In this document: positions 25,671-35,070 of the stretch, one piece after another
Layout of the letters: each line of letters begins with the position of its first letter
How positions within the stretch are numbered: position 1 is the first letter of the stretch
Assembly (NCBI RefSeq): GCF_004522155.1
Contig: NZ_SDEA01000002.1
Coordinates: 248,001-312,000, forward strand
Source: Paracoccus luteus
GTDB taxonomy: Bacteria; Pseudomonadota; Alphaproteobacteria; Rhodobacterales; Rhodobacteraceae
Direction of reading: 5' to 3'
DNA length: 64,000 bases
The notes under the pieces: model-generated
Told to the model about the DNA's origin: nothing
Databases searched by the model: none
What the model saw: only the letters and a program-made list of their open reading frames with translations
Program-made: the position numbers and the translations under genes

Positions 25671-28271
25671 TCACACCTCGGGGACAAGCACCTCGCGCTT
25701 GCCGACGTGGTTGGCGGGGCTGACGACGCCCTGCTCTTCCATCTGCTCGACCAGGCGGGCGGCCTTGTTATAGCCGATGGCCAGCTTGCGCTGGATATAG
25801 CTGGTCGAACATTTGCGGTCCTTGGCGACGATGGCGACCGCCTGGTCATACAGCGCGTCGTCCGACCCGTCGCTGGCCAGGATCGCGTCGATTTCCGCGT
25901 CGCGCTCGTCGTCCGGCGATTCCACCACGCCCGCCATATAGCTGGGCGGGCCGAAGGATTTCAGGTGGTTCACGACCTCCTCGACCTCTTCGTCGGAAAC
26001 GAACGGCCCGTGGACGCGGGTGATGCGGCTGCCGCCGGCCATATAGAGCATGTCGCCCATGCCCAGCAGCTGTTCGGCGCCCTGTTCGCCCAGAATGGTG
26101 CGGCTGTCGATCTTGGACGTGACCTGAAAGCTGATCCGCGTCGGAAAGTTCGCCTTGATCGTGCCTGTGATCACATCGACGGACGGGCGCTGCGTCGCCA
26201 TGACGATGTGGATGCCCGATGCGCGGGCCATCTGGGCCAGACGCTGGATGCAGGCCTCGATCTCTTTCCCGGCGACCATCATCAGGTCGGCCATCTCGTC
26301 CACGATGACGACGATATAGGGGAAGGTCTCGGGCTGGAACTCCTCGGTCTCGAAGATCGGCTCGCCGGTGTCCTCGTCAAAGCCGGTCTGCATGGTGCGG
26401 CGGAACATCTCGCCCTTGGCCAGCGCCTCGGCGACGCGGCCGTTATAGCCCTCGATGTTGCGCACGCCCATCTTGGACATCTTGCGGTAACGTTCCTCCA
26501 TTTCCGACACGACCCATTTCAGGGCCACGACGGCCTTTTTCGGGTCGGTCACGACGGGGGACAGCAGATGCGGGATGCCGTCATAGACGGACAGTTCCAG
26601 CATCTTGGGGTCGATCATGATCAGCCGGCATTCCTGCGGCGTCAGTTTATACAAAAGCGACAGGATCATGGTGTTGATCGCCACCGACTTGCCCGAACCC
26701 GTGGTCCCCGCGATCAGCAGATGCGGCATCTTGGCGAGGTTGGCCACCACCGGCTCGCCGCCGATGTCCTTGCCGAGCGCCAGCGGCAGCGGCATGGACG
26801 AGTCCCCGAAGGCGCGGGCCGACAGGATTTCCCGCAGCACCACCTTTTCGCGGCGCTGGTTGGGCAGTTCGATGCCGATGACGGTGCGGCCGGGGACGGT
26901 GGACACCCGCGCGGACAGGGCCGACATCGACCGCGCGATGTCGTCGGACAGGCCGATGACGCGGCTGGCCTTCAGCCCCGGCGCGGGTTCCAGTTCGTAA
27001 AGCGTGACCACCGGGCCGGGATGGACGGCCGTGATCTGGCCCTTGACGCCGTAATCGTCCAGCACCGCCTCGAGCATGCGGGCGTTCTCGGTCAGCGCCT
27101 CGGGGGACAGGGCGTGGCGTTCGACCGTGCCGGGCGCGGTCAGCAGCGACAGCGGGGGCCGTTCGTAATCGCTGGGCGCGGCGGCGTCGAAGGACAGGCC
27201 GGGCTGCGCCTCGGCGCGGGCCTGTTTCGACGGCGCGGGCTTGCGCATCGGGGGCATCATCACGCGGCTGGTGTCGGTCGGTTCCAGCGGCGGCGGGGCG
27301 GGGTTGCGGCCGGTCAGCCGGGCGGTGACGGCCGACAGCACCGACCGCGCCGCAGGGTCGTCGGCGGGCTGTTCGGCGCGGTGGCGGATGGCGTCGGTGA
27401 TGCGGGTGTGGATCGCGTCGGCGTCCGGGCCGGGGCTGTCGTCATAGTGGGTTTCGGGATCGACCAGTTCGGATTCCGGCACCGCCGGCTGGGACGGACG
27501 GCGCAGGCGTGCCAGCAGCCGGGCGGGGGGCGCCTCGACGCTTTGGGGCGCGGCGTCGCCGCCGCCCGTGCGGCGGGCCTCGGCGCGGCGGCGCAATTCG
27601 CGCGCGGCGGCGACCGATGCGCTGGCGCCCCGGCCCGCGGCCGTCATCGCCAGGTCATAGGCGGTGGCCAGCCCCGTCGCCAGGAACCGCCCGATCCCCA
27701 TCGCCTCGGCGCGGTCCACGCCCAGCACAAAGCCGCCGAACACGACCGATGCCGCGGCGGTCAGCAGCGCCAGGATCTTCAGCGCGACGGCGGCGGGCAG
27801 GGGCATCAGCCCCAGCATCGCCCCCATCAGCATGTCGCCCAGGTGCCCGCCCAGGCCAAAGCTTTGCGTCCAGCCTGGCGGCGGCACCATCGAGGTCGCA
27901 TAGACCGACACCAGCACCATCGCCAGCGGCGTGAAGACGCCGCGCATCAGCCGGTCCTCGCCCCGGTGCAGCATCAGCCGCAACCCCCAGACCAGCGCGG
28001 CGACCGACAGCATCCAGCTGCCATAGCCGGTGATCATGAACAGCGCCGAGGCGACATAGGCGCCCAGCCGGCCCAGCAGGTTCTGCGCCGGCTGGTCGGT
28101 GGCGGTGCCGATGCCGGGGTCGTCGGGGGAATAGCTGAACAGCATCATCGCCACGACGATGCCGAAGACGACCAGCCCCGCGCCGACCAGTTCCTTGCCG
28201 CGGCGTTCCAGCGCCGCCTGCGTCGACTGATCGAACAGCGGGTCGCGGTGTTTCGCCTGCCAGCTTGCCAT
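25671..28271 (-). CDS. ftsK: DNA translocase FtsK
   Basis: An 866-residue septal DNA pump. The N-terminal ~190 residues contain four or five membrane segments that anchor it at the divisome. A proline/charged linker follows to about residue 370. The motor domain has Walker A (AGTTGSGKS, about 522-530) and Walker B ([12 protein letters not shown], near 655). The C-terminal gamma domain ([23 protein letters not shown]) would read KOPS sites. It clears and aligns chromosome ends during division. The gene follows the aminotransferase gene by three bases. Confidence 0.96.
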   Translation of the reverse strand: MASWQAKHRDPLFDQSTQAALERRGKELVGAGLVVFGIVVAMMLFSYSPDDPGIGTATDQPAQNLLGRLGAYVASALFMITGYGSWMLSVAALVWGLRLMLHRGEDRLMRGVFTPLAMVLVSVYATSMVPPPGWTQSFGLGGHLGDMLMGAMLGLMPLPAAVALKILALLTAAASVVFGGFVLGVDRAEAMGIGRFLATGLATAYDLAMTAAGRGASASVAAARELRRRAEARRTGGGDAAPQSVEAPPARLLARLRRPSQPAVPESELVDPETHYDDSPGPDADAIHTRITDAIRHRAEQPADDPAARSVLSAVTARLTGRNPAPPPLEPTDTSRVMMPPMRKPAPSKQARAEAQPGLSFDAAAPSDYERPPLSLLTAPGTVERHALSPEALTENARMLEAVLDDYGVKGQITAVHPGPVVTLYELEPAPGLKASRVIGLSDDIARSMSALSARVSTVPGRTVIGIELPNQRREKVVLREILSARAFGDSSMPLPLALGKDIGGEPVVANLAKMPHLLIAGTTGSGKSVAINTMILSLLYKLTPQECRLIMIDPKMLELSVYDGIPHLLSPVVTDPKKAVVALKWVVSEMEERYRKMSKMGVRNIEGYNGRVAEALAKGEMFRRTMQTGFDEDTGEPIFETEEFQPETFPYIVVIVDEMADLMMVAGKEIEACIQRLAQMARASGIHIVMATQRPSVDVITGTIKANFPTRISFQVTSKIDSRTILGEQGAEQLLGMGDMLYMAGGSRITRVHGPFVSDEEVEEVVNHLKSFGPPSYMAGVVESPDDERDAEIDAILASDGSDDALYDQAVAIVAKDRKCSTSYIQRKLAIGYNKAARLVEQMEEQGVVSPANHVGKREVLVPEV

Positions 28272-28274
28272 GCC

Positions 28275-29459
28275 TCAGCTTCCCTCTTGGAACAGACAGT
28301 CGCGCAGGCGGATCAGCGCGTCCTCGGTTTCCGCCGCCGGTCCGACCAGCGCCACGCGGATGTAACCCTTGCCCGGATTGGCCCCGTCCACGTCGCGCGA
28401 CAGATACGCGCCGGGCAGCACCTGCACGCCCGCCTCGGCCCACAGGCGGCGCGCCGCCGCCTCTCCGTCCGCGACCGGCAGCCACAGGAAGAACCCGCCC
28501 TGCGGCGGCAGATAGCCGGGGACATTGCCCAGCACCCGGTCGGCGATGGCGTATTTCTGCTGATACAGGGCCCGGTTTTCGGTGACGTGATCCTCGTCCG
28601 CCCAGGCGACCTCGCTGACGCGCTGGTGGGGCAGGGGCACGGGCGCGCCGGCATAGGACCGCAGCACCCGGAACCGCGCGATGGCGTCCGCGGACCCGGC
28701 GGCAAAGCCCGACCGCAGCCCCGGCAGGTTCGACCGCTTGGACAGCGAGTTGAACATCACCACCCGGTCGGCCAGCCCCATCCCCTGCGCCACGGCCAGT
28801 GTGCCGGGGGGCGGCGTGTCGCGCCAGATTTCCGAATAGCATTCGTCGGCGAAGATCAGGAAATCATGCCGGTCGGCCAGGGCGACCAGCGTTTCCAGAT
28901 AGTCGCGGTCCGCAACCGCGCCCTGCGGATTGGCGGGCGAACACAGGTAACAGATCGCCGTGGCGTCCAGCGTGGCGGGGTCCAGCGCCGCGAAATCCGG
29001 CAGGTGGCCGGTGTCCGTCGTCGCGGGCACGAACACCGCTTGCGCGCCGACGGCGGCGGCGGCCACGGCATAGACCTGATAGAACGGATTGGGGATCAGC
29101 ACGTTGGGCCGGGCGCCGTTCTTGTCCTCGGGGCACAGCGCCAAGGCCGCGTTGAACAGCCCCTCGCGCGTGCCGTTCAGGACTGTGATGCGGTCGGGCG
29201 CGACGTCGATGCCGTGGCGGGTGCCGATCCAGCCCGAGATCGCCGCCAGCAGTTCGGGCGTGCCGTCGTTGGACGGATATTTCGCCAGCTGGTCCACGGT
29301 GCGGGCCAGCGTCGGCGCGACGAAGTCGGGAATGGCATGGCGCGGCTCGCCGATGGTCATCACCACCGGGTCGGGACCGGGCGTCACGTCGGCCAAAAGC
29401 CGCCGCAGACGCGGAAACGCATAGGCCGGCAGGTTCGAGAACCGCTCGGGGGGTGCCAT
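28275..29459 (-). CDS. PLP aminotransferase class I/II (DapC-like)
   Basis: A 394-residue fold-type I aminotransferase. The PLP-binding lysine lies in FNSLSKRSNLPGLRSGF, with SPANPQGAV, ADECYSEIW and the phosphate-binding SNDGTPELLAAI region. The closest resemblance is to succinyldiaminopimelate aminotransferases (DapC) of alphaproteobacteria, which act in lysine and peptidoglycan precursor synthesis. It is just upstream of ftsK, so the pair may be one transcript. Substrate assignment is from family resemblance. Confidence 0.85.
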   Translation of the reverse strand: MAPPERFSNLPAYAFPRLRRLLADVTPGPDPVVMTIGEPRHAIPDFVAPTLARTVDQLAKYPSNDGTPELLAAISGWIGTRHGIDVAPDRITVLNGTREGLFNAALALCPEDKNGARPNVLIPNPFYQVYAVAAAAVGAQAVFVPATTDTGHLPDFAALDPATLDATAICYLCSPANPQGAVADRDYLETLVALADRHDFLIFADECYSEIWRDTPPPGTLAVAQGMGLADRVVMFNSLSKRSNLPGLRSGFAAGSADAIARFRVLRSYAGAPVPLPHQRVSEVAWADEDHVTENRALYQQKYAIADRVLGNVPGYLPPQGGFFLWLPVADGEAAARRLWAEAGVQVLPGAYLSRDVDGANPGKGYIRVALVGPAAETEDALIRLRDCLFQEGS

Positions 29460-29561
29460 GACTGCCTCGCTTCACGGGGTCGTGCATCGCCCCGTTTGCC
29501 GCAAGACTATCGGCAAAGCCGCTGTGCGTCCAGCCAAAGCCGGGCCATGCGGGCGTCCCGG

Positions 29562-30890
29562 TCAGCCCCGCAGCGCCCCTTCGGCCGCCGCCGCGACCCG
29601 CAGCAGCGCCCGGTCGGCCCGGGCCGCGCCCATCAGCATGATGCCGCAGGCCGGGCGCGCCGTGGGCAGGGTGATCGCGGGCAGGCCCAGCAGGTTGCCG
29701 ATGCGGGTGTTGCGCAGCGCCAGCAGGTTCTCGGCCGCAAAGAACGCCGCATCGCGTTCCAGCCGCGCCGCGTCGGGGGGCAGGATCGCGACCGTGGGCA
29801 GGATGACCGCGTCGAACCCCGCCGCAGCCGCCGCCCATTCGGCGCGCAGCCGCGCCAGCGTTTCCCAGCCGGCGACATAGTCGGGCGCGCTGACGCCCAT
29901 GCCCCCGCGGAACCGTTCCAGCATGGGCGGGAACATCAGCTCGGGCGCGTCCTCGATCTGGTCGCGCCAGATGCCATAGGCCTCGGCGGCGAACAGGGTG
30001 GGCGACAGCGCCAGCGCCTGCGCCACGCAGTCGGGGGCGGCGTGGCTGACACGCGCGCCCGCGGCGGACAGGGTGGCGACCGCCTCCTCGAAGGCGGCGA
30101 CCGGCGCCTCGCGCGCGTTGTCGAAGGGGGCGCCGTCCAGCACCATCAGGCGCAGGCCGCGCAGGTCCGCGCCGCGCAGATCGACCGCCGGCTCGCCCCG
30201 CAGAAGGGCGAAGATCTCGGCGCAATCCTCGACCGTGCGGGCCAGGGGGCCTGCGGTGTCAAAGCGCCGGCACAGCGGCACGACGCCGGTCGCGTCCACC
30301 GCCCCGTGCGTGGGCTTGAAGCCGACGATCCCGTTCCACGCCGCCGGCACCCGGATCGACCCGCCGGTGTCCGTCCCCATCGCCGCCGCCGCCAGCCCCA
30401 GCGCCACCGACACCGCCGCGCCCCCGGACGATCCCCCCGCGACCAGCGCCGGGTCCAGCGCGTTCGGCACGGTGGCGACCGGAGGGTTCAGCCCCAGCCC
30501 CGAAAACGCCAGCTCGGTCATGTGGGTCTTGCCAAGGCAGACCGCCCCCTGCGTCGTAGCTACGGCCAGCACGGCGGCGTCATGGTCCGGGGTGCGCCCC
30601 TCCAGCAGCAGCGATCCGGCCTCGGTCGCCACCCCGGCGCTGTCGAAATTGTCCTTCCAGCTCAGCGCGACGCCGTCCAGCAGGCCGCGGCGCAGGTCGG
30701 CGCGGGCGCGGTCGTGGGCGGCGATGGCCTCGGCGCGGGCGCGGTCGGGGGTGGTGCGGGCATAGATGCGCGCGCCGTCCGGGTGGCGCTCGATGGCGTC
30801 CAGATAGGCGTCGGCGAGGTCCACTGGGCTGACCAGCCCCGCGAGGATCGCCCGGCCCTGATCGGTCGCCGATGTTGTCCGCCAGTCCAT
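29562..30890 (-). CDS. Amidase (amidase-signature family)
   Basis: A 442-residue amidase. The Ser-cisSer-Lys triad is visible: lysine in ALSWKDNFD, the glycine/serine loop VAGGSSGGAAVS, and the nucleophile region GTDTGGSIRVPA. VGFKPTHGAV follows as in other members. The substrate cannot be told from the sequence, and it is not obviously GatA because no gatB or gatC is nearby. Transcribed toward the aminotransferase gene and divergent from the ubiH-like gene. Confidence 0.9.
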   Translation of the reverse strand: MDWRTTSATDQGRAILAGLVSPVDLADAYLDAIERHPDGARIYARTTPDRARAEAIAAHDRARADLRRGLLDGVALSWKDNFDSAGVATEAGSLLLEGRTPDHDAAVLAVATTQGAVCLGKTHMTELAFSGLGLNPPVATVPNALDPALVAGGSSGGAAVSVALGLAAAAMGTDTGGSIRVPAAWNGIVGFKPTHGAVDATGVVPLCRRFDTAGPLARTVEDCAEIFALLRGEPAVDLRGADLRGLRLMVLDGAPFDNAREAPVAAFEEAVATLSAAGARVSHAAPDCVAQALALSPTLFAAEAYGIWRDQIEDAPELMFPPMLERFRGGMGVSAPDYVAGWETLARLRAEWAAAAAGFDAVILPTVAILPPDAARLERDAAFFAAENLLALRNTRIGNLLGLPAITLPTARPACGIMLMGAARADRALLRVAAAAEGALRG

Positions 30891-31004
30891 GCGCGCCCCC
30901 CTTGCCGTCGGCGCAGGCTAGTGCCCGGCGCGGGCCACGGCAACGGCCTTGCGGGCGGCGATGCCGCATGGACCCCGCCGCCGCGCCGCCCTAGTCTGCG
31001 GGTC

Positions 31005-32228
31005 ATGACACCGGACCATGACATCCTGATCGCGGGCGGCGGGCTGAACGGCCCCGCGCTGGCGCTGGCGCTGGCGGGGGCCGGGTTTTCCGTCGCCGTC
31101 ATCGACGCGCAAGCCCCCCGCGCGCGCGCCGCCGACGATTTCGACGGCCGCGCCTATGCGCTGGCGCTGGCCTCGCGCCGCCTGCTGACGGCGCTGGGGC
31201 TGTGGGCGGACCTTGCCCCCCGGTCGCAGCCGATCCTGCGGGTCGAGGCCGCGCAGGGCCACCCCGGCGAGGGGGCCGGCGCGTTCCGCCTGACCTTCGA
31301 CAGCGCCGAGATCGAGGAGGGCGCCGTCGGCCACATGGTCGAGGACCGCTATCTTTATGCCGCGCTGATGAAGGCGATGGCGGGGCGCGTGACGCATGTC
31401 CCCGCGACGCAGGTCGTGGCGCAGGAGGTGCGGCCGGGCCATGTCGCGGCCACCCTGTCCGACGGGCGCACCCTGACCGCGCGGCTGCTGGTCGGCGCAG
31501 ACGGGCGCGGGTCGGGGGTCGCCGCGCGCGCGGGCATCCCCCGGCGCGGCTGGGGGTACGGCCAGACCGCGCTGGTCGCGGCGGTCGATCACGACCGCCC
31601 CCACGGCGGCACCGCGTGGCAGTATTTCATGCCGACCGGACCGCTGGCGATCCTGCCCTTGCCCGGCAACCGCAGTTCGATCGTCTGGTCGGAGCCCGAC
31701 GCGGCCGCCCGCGCCATCGCCGCGCTGGACGATCAGGCGTTCCTGGACCTGCTGCGCCCGCGCTTTGGCGATTTTCTCGGCGCGATCAGGCTGGCCGGGC
31801 CGCGGTTTTCCTATCCGCTCAGCCTCAGCCTGGCCGACGCCCATGTCGCGCCGCGCATCGCGCTGGTGGGCGACGCGGCGCATGGCGTCCACCCCATCGC
31901 GGGGCAGGGGCTGAACCTTGGCCTGCGCGACGTGGCGGCGCTGGCCGAGGTGCTGGCCGACGCCGCCCGGCGCGGCGAGGATATCGGCGCCCCCGACGTG
32001 CTGGCCCGATACCAGGGCTGGCGGCGGTTCGACTCGACCGCGCTGGGGCTGGGGATGGACAGCGTCAACAAGCTGTTTTCCAATGACAACCCGATCCTGC
32101 GGACGGCCCGCGGGCTGGGCATGGGCGCGGTCACCGCGACCGGCCCGCTGCGCCGCGCGTTCATGCGGCAGGCGGCGGGGCTGTCGATCGATCCCATGCC
32201 GCGGCTGCTGGCCGGGCGCCCGCTGTAA
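31005..32228 (+). CDS. UbiH/Coq6-family FAD monooxygenase (ubiquinone biosynthesis)
   Basis: A 407-residue flavin hydroxylase. The FAD loop is DILIAGGGLNGPALALAL at the start; the middle has VGADGRGSGVAARAG and the second FAD motif is ALVGDAAHGVHPIAGQGLN, which is highly characteristic of UbiH/UbiF/UbiI. It would add a hydroxyl group to the aromatic ring of a ubiquinone precursor. Which ring position cannot be told. The real start is 31005; the same frame stays open for 5.4 kb upstream only because it mirrors genes on the other strand. Confidence 0.9.
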   Translation: MTPDHDILIAGGGLNGPALALALAGAGFSVAVIDAQAPRARAADDFDGRAYALALASRRLLTALGLWADLAPRSQPILRVEAAQGHPGEGAGAFRLTFDSAEIEEGAVGHMVEDRYLYAALMKAMAGRVTHVPATQVVAQEVRPGHVAATLSDGRTLTARLLVGADGRGSGVAARAGIPRRGWGYGQTALVAAVDHDRPHGGTAWQYFMPTGPLAILPLPGNRSSIVWSEPDAAARAIAALDDQAFLDLLRPRFGDFLGAIRLAGPRFSYPLSLSLADAHVAPRIALVGDAAHGVHPIAGQGLNLGLRDVAALAEVLADAARRGEDIGAPDVLARYQGWRRFDSTALGLGMDSVNKLFSNDNPILRTARGLGMGAVTATGPLRRAFMRQAAGLSIDPMPRLLAGRPL

Positions 32229-32308
32229 CCCGGAACGATCACCGCAGCGCGAGCGTTCAGGCCCGTGCCGTCCCGGTTTCGTGACGTGCAACCCTTTGGA
32301 AAGGCGGT

Positions 32309-32917
32309 ATGATCCAGATCATGAACCTTCGCTCTCTCGCGCTTGCGCCCGCCTTCGCACTCGCCTTCGCCCTGCCGGCGGCGGCCGAGAAGATTCCCCT
32401 CAACGAGATCTCGCGTTACCTCAACAGCCTGAAAACCGTGGTCGCCGACTTTACGCAGGTGAACCCGAACGGGTCGGTGACGCCCGGCACCGTCTATATC
32501 CACCGCCCCGGCAGGGTGCGGTTCGAATACAAGGGCGACCAGACGCTGGTGCTGGCGTCGGGCGGACAGGTCGCGGTCTTCGACAGGAAGTCGAACACCG
32601 GCGCGCAGCAATACCCGCTGTCGAAAACCCCGCTGTCGATCATCCTGGACGATAACGTCAACCTGGGCCGCGCCCGCATGGTGACGGGGCACACGGAACG
32701 CAAGAACACCACCGTCGTCACCGCGCAAGACCCCGCGCATCCCGAATACGGCAACATCCAGATGGTGTTCACCGCCAACCCGACGGAACTGCGCCAGTGG
32801 GTCGTGACCGACGACGCGGGCAAGCGCACGACCGTCGTGCTGGGCCAGATGAAAAAGGGCGGGTCGATCCCGCCGTCGCGCTTCTCGATCACCGCCGAGG
32901 CCGAGCGGCGGAAGTGA
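32309..32917 (+). CDS. lolA: LolA-family outer membrane lipoprotein carrier
   Basis: A 202-residue periplasmic protein with a signal peptide ending at PAAAEK. The mature part has the LolA pattern LNSLKTVVADFTQVNPNGSV, a hydrophobic-cavity beta sheet (GRVRFEYKGDQTLVLASGG) and PLSIILDDNVNL. LolA ferries lipoproteins from the inner to the outer membrane. GGAAAGG lies before the ATG at 32309; an ATG at 32321 would give a cleaner signal peptide. It is downstream of the UbiH-like gene on the same strand. Confidence 0.88.
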   Translation: MIQIMNLRSLALAPAFALAFALPAAAEKIPLNEISRYLNSLKTVVADFTQVNPNGSVTPGTVYIHRPGRVRFEYKGDQTLVLASGGQVAVFDRKSNTGAQQYPLSKTPLSIILDDNVNLGRARMVTGHTERKNTTVVTAQDPAHPEYGNIQMVFTANPTELRQWVVTDDAGKRTTVVLGQMKKGGSIPPSRFSITAEAERRK

Positions 32918-32944
32918 CCGCCGCCGGCTGACCCCGCGCCCGCG

Positions 32945-33532
32945 TCAGGCGCGGCCGCAGGACCGCAGTTGCGCGTCATACATGCCGGCGCGCGACTGCA
33001 CCTGCGCCGCGACCCCCAGCAGCCATGTCTTGGACAGGTGGCTGCCGCTGGCGAAGCCGCTGCGCCCCTCGTGATAAGCCAGATACTGCGAGGCCGCGTC
33101 ATGCGGCGCGACGCCCAGCCGCCGCGTGGTGCCGTTCATGTACCAGCCCATGAAATCGGTGGCGTCGCGGATGTCGTCGCGCCGCGCCCGGCGTTTGCCG
33201 GTCTCGCGCAGATACTCCTCCCACGTGCCGTCCAGCGCCTGCGAATAGCCGAAGGCCGAGCTTTGCCGCCCGATGGGGATGATCCCCAGCGCGTATTGAT
33301 GGGGGGTCCGCGCGTCGCCGATGAACTTGGATTCCTGGTGGATCGCGGCCATCTGCACCGCCACCGGCACGCCCCAGCGCCGCTGGCTGTCGCGCATCGC
33401 GCGCAGATAGGCCGGGCGTTCGCCCACGATGGCGCAGGCGTTGTCCAGCTGGCGCGGCGCCTTGAAATTGCCGCCGCCCCCGCCGCAGGACGCGACCAGC
33501 ATCACGATCGCCAGCTTGAGATAGGTGTTCAT
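32945..33532 (-). CDS. Lipoprotein with lytic-transglycosylase (SLT) fold
   Basis: A 195-residue lipoprotein. The signal ends LVASCGGGG, so Cys15 would carry the lipid. The body has a lysozyme-like SLT region: QMAAIHQESKFIGDARTP with the candidate catalytic glutamate, then AFGYSQALDGTWEEYLRETG and DFMGWYMNGTTRRLG. It may cut peptidoglycan glycan chains at the envelope. The start at 33532 was chosen for the lipoprotein signal; an in-frame extension to 33649 is arginine/proline shadow. It is convergent with lolA. Confidence 0.8.
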   Translation of the reverse strand: MNTYLKLAIVMLVASCGGGGGNFKAPRQLDNACAIVGERPAYLRAMRDSQRRWGVPVAVQMAAIHQESKFIGDARTPHQYALGIIPIGRQSSAFGYSQALDGTWEEYLRETGKRRARRDDIRDATDFMGWYMNGTTRRLGVAPHDAASQYLAYHEGRSGFASGSHLSKTWLLGVAAQVQSRAGMYDAQLRSCGRA

Positions 33533-33752
33533 GCCAGACTGCGCCCCCGGTTCTTTTGCTTTTTGCGGCGATCCTAGGGGCAAACGCGGGTGGGGGAAAT
33601 CACGAATCCGCCACGCGGCGGCGGCCCGCCACAGGGCGGTTTGCCGCACCCGGCCCGCGGCTGGCCGACACGCGCCCCGGGCCGCGGCCCCTTGCCTGCC
33701 GGCCCGTGGCCGCTAAGTTCAGCCCAAGGATCATTCATTGGGGGACTCTCAC

Positions 33753-34934
33753 ATGGCAGACAACGATATCGTCATCCTGTCGGGCGCGCGCACCGCCATC
33801 GGCGGATTCGGCGGCAGCCTGGCCGGCGTGCCGCCGATCGAGCTGGCGACCACCGTGACCAAGGCGGCGATGGAACGCGCGGGCGTCTCGCCCGACAAGA
33901 TCGGGGCTGTGGTGTTCGGCCATGTGATCAACACCGAACCCAAGGACCAGTATCTGTCGCGGGTGGCGATGCTGAACGCGGGCATTCCGAACACCACCCC
34001 CGCGATGAACGTGAACCGCCTGTGCGGGTCGGGCGCGCAGGCCATCGTGTCGGCGGCGCAGTCGCTGAGCCTGGGCGACGCCGATTTCGCCATCGCCGGC
34101 GGCGCCGAATCGATGAGCCGGGGCGGCTATCTGGTGCCCGCGCTGCGGTCGGGGTCCAAGATGGGCGACCAGCAGATCGTGGACATGATGACCGGCGCGC
34201 TGACCTGTCCGATGGGCACCGGCCACATGGGCGTCACCGCCGAGAACGTCGCATCCGAACACGAGGTCACGCGCGAACAGCAGGACGCCTTCGCGATGGA
34301 AAGCCAGAAGCGCGCCGCGAACGCGATCGAGCAGGGCTATTTCAAGGACCAGATCGTCCCGGTCGAGATCAAGACCCGCAAGGGCACCGTCACCTTTGAC
34401 ACCGACGAACACCCCAAGGCGACCTCGGTCGAGGCGCTGGGGGGCCTGCGCGCCGTCTTCAAGAAGGAAGGCAGCGTCACCGCCGGCAACGCGTCGGGCA
34501 TCAACGACGGTGCCGCCGCGCTGGTGCTGGCGCGCGAAGGCGCCGCGCGCGAAGCCGGGCTGACGCCCAAGTTCCGCATCCTGGGTTACGCCCACGCGGG
34601 CGTCCGCCCCGAGGTGATGGGCATCGGCCCGATCCCCGCGGTGCAGAACCTGCTGGAAAAGACCGGGCTGAAGATCGAGGACTTTGACGTCATCGAATCG
34701 AACGAGGCGTTCGCCGCGCAGGCGCTGGCCGTGAACAAGGGCCTGAAGCTGGACGCCGCCAAGGTGAACCCGAACGGCGGCGCCATCGCGCTGGGCCACC
34801 CGGTCGGCGCCACCGGCGCCATCATCACCGTCAAGGCGATGTATGAGCTGGAGCGCACCGGCGGGAAAAAGGCGCTTGTGACGATGTGCATCGGCGGCGG
34901 CCAGGGCATCGCGCTGGCGATCGAGCGCATCTGA
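33753..34934 (+). CDS. Acetyl-CoA acetyltransferase (thiolase)
   Basis: A 393-residue thiolase. The nucleophile is Cys91 in NRLCGSGAQA, and the catalytic pair His349 (ALGHPVGATG) and Cys379 (MCIGGGQG) are intact. It could condense two acetyl-CoA to acetoacetyl-CoA (as in polyhydroxybutyrate synthesis) or cleave beta-ketoacyl-CoA. No phaB or fatty-acid gene is next to it, so direction and chain length are open. The start at 33753 was chosen for MADNDIVILSGARTAIG; a start 15 bases earlier is also in frame. Confidence 0.93.
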   Translation: MADNDIVILSGARTAIGGFGGSLAGVPPIELATTVTKAAMERAGVSPDKIGAVVFGHVINTEPKDQYLSRVAMLNAGIPNTTPAMNVNRLCGSGAQAIVSAAQSLSLGDADFAIAGGAESMSRGGYLVPALRSGSKMGDQQIVDMMTGALTCPMGTGHMGVTAENVASEHEVTREQQDAFAMESQKRAANAIEQGYFKDQIVPVEIKTRKGTVTFDTDEHPKATSVEALGGLRAVFKKEGSVTAGNASGINDGAAALVLAREGAAREAGLTPKFRILGYAHAGVRPEVMGIGPIPAVQNLLEKTGLKIEDFDVIESNEAFAAQALAVNKGLKLDAAKVNPNGGAIALGHPVGATGAIITVKAMYELERTGGKKALVTMCIGGGQGIALAIERI

Positions 34935-35002
34935 CGCGACGTTCGGGCCAACCCTCGCCCGGGCCGTCATGGCGGCCGGGGCGTTTTCTTGACCGCAGCG
35001 GC

Positions 35003-35066
35003 GGGGGCTGTCCGCCCCCATCGTCGTAAACGACGATTCCCCCGAGGATATTTTCGGCCAGAAGAT
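35003..35066 (-). terminator. Dispersed CTTCT-GGC…AAATA element after the GT39 gene
   Basis: On the minus strand, just past the GT39 stop, the DNA reads ATCTTCTGGCCGAAAATATC, then a G-run. A perfect hairpin follows, ATCGTCGT / ACGACGAT (35020-35027 and 35030-35037), and then a second one, GGGGGC / GCCCCC (35003-35008 and 35014-35019). It lies between convergent genes and probably ends transcription. Confidence 0.6.
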
Positions 35067-35070
35067 GGGA

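Noticed and set aside
25614-32228. A 2204-codon open frame on the plus strand
   Set aside because: Only its last 408 codons (from 31005, UbiH-like) are real. The rest mirrors ftsK, the aminotransferase and the amidase on the other strand and has the Arg/Gln/His-rich composition of antisense GC-rich DNA.
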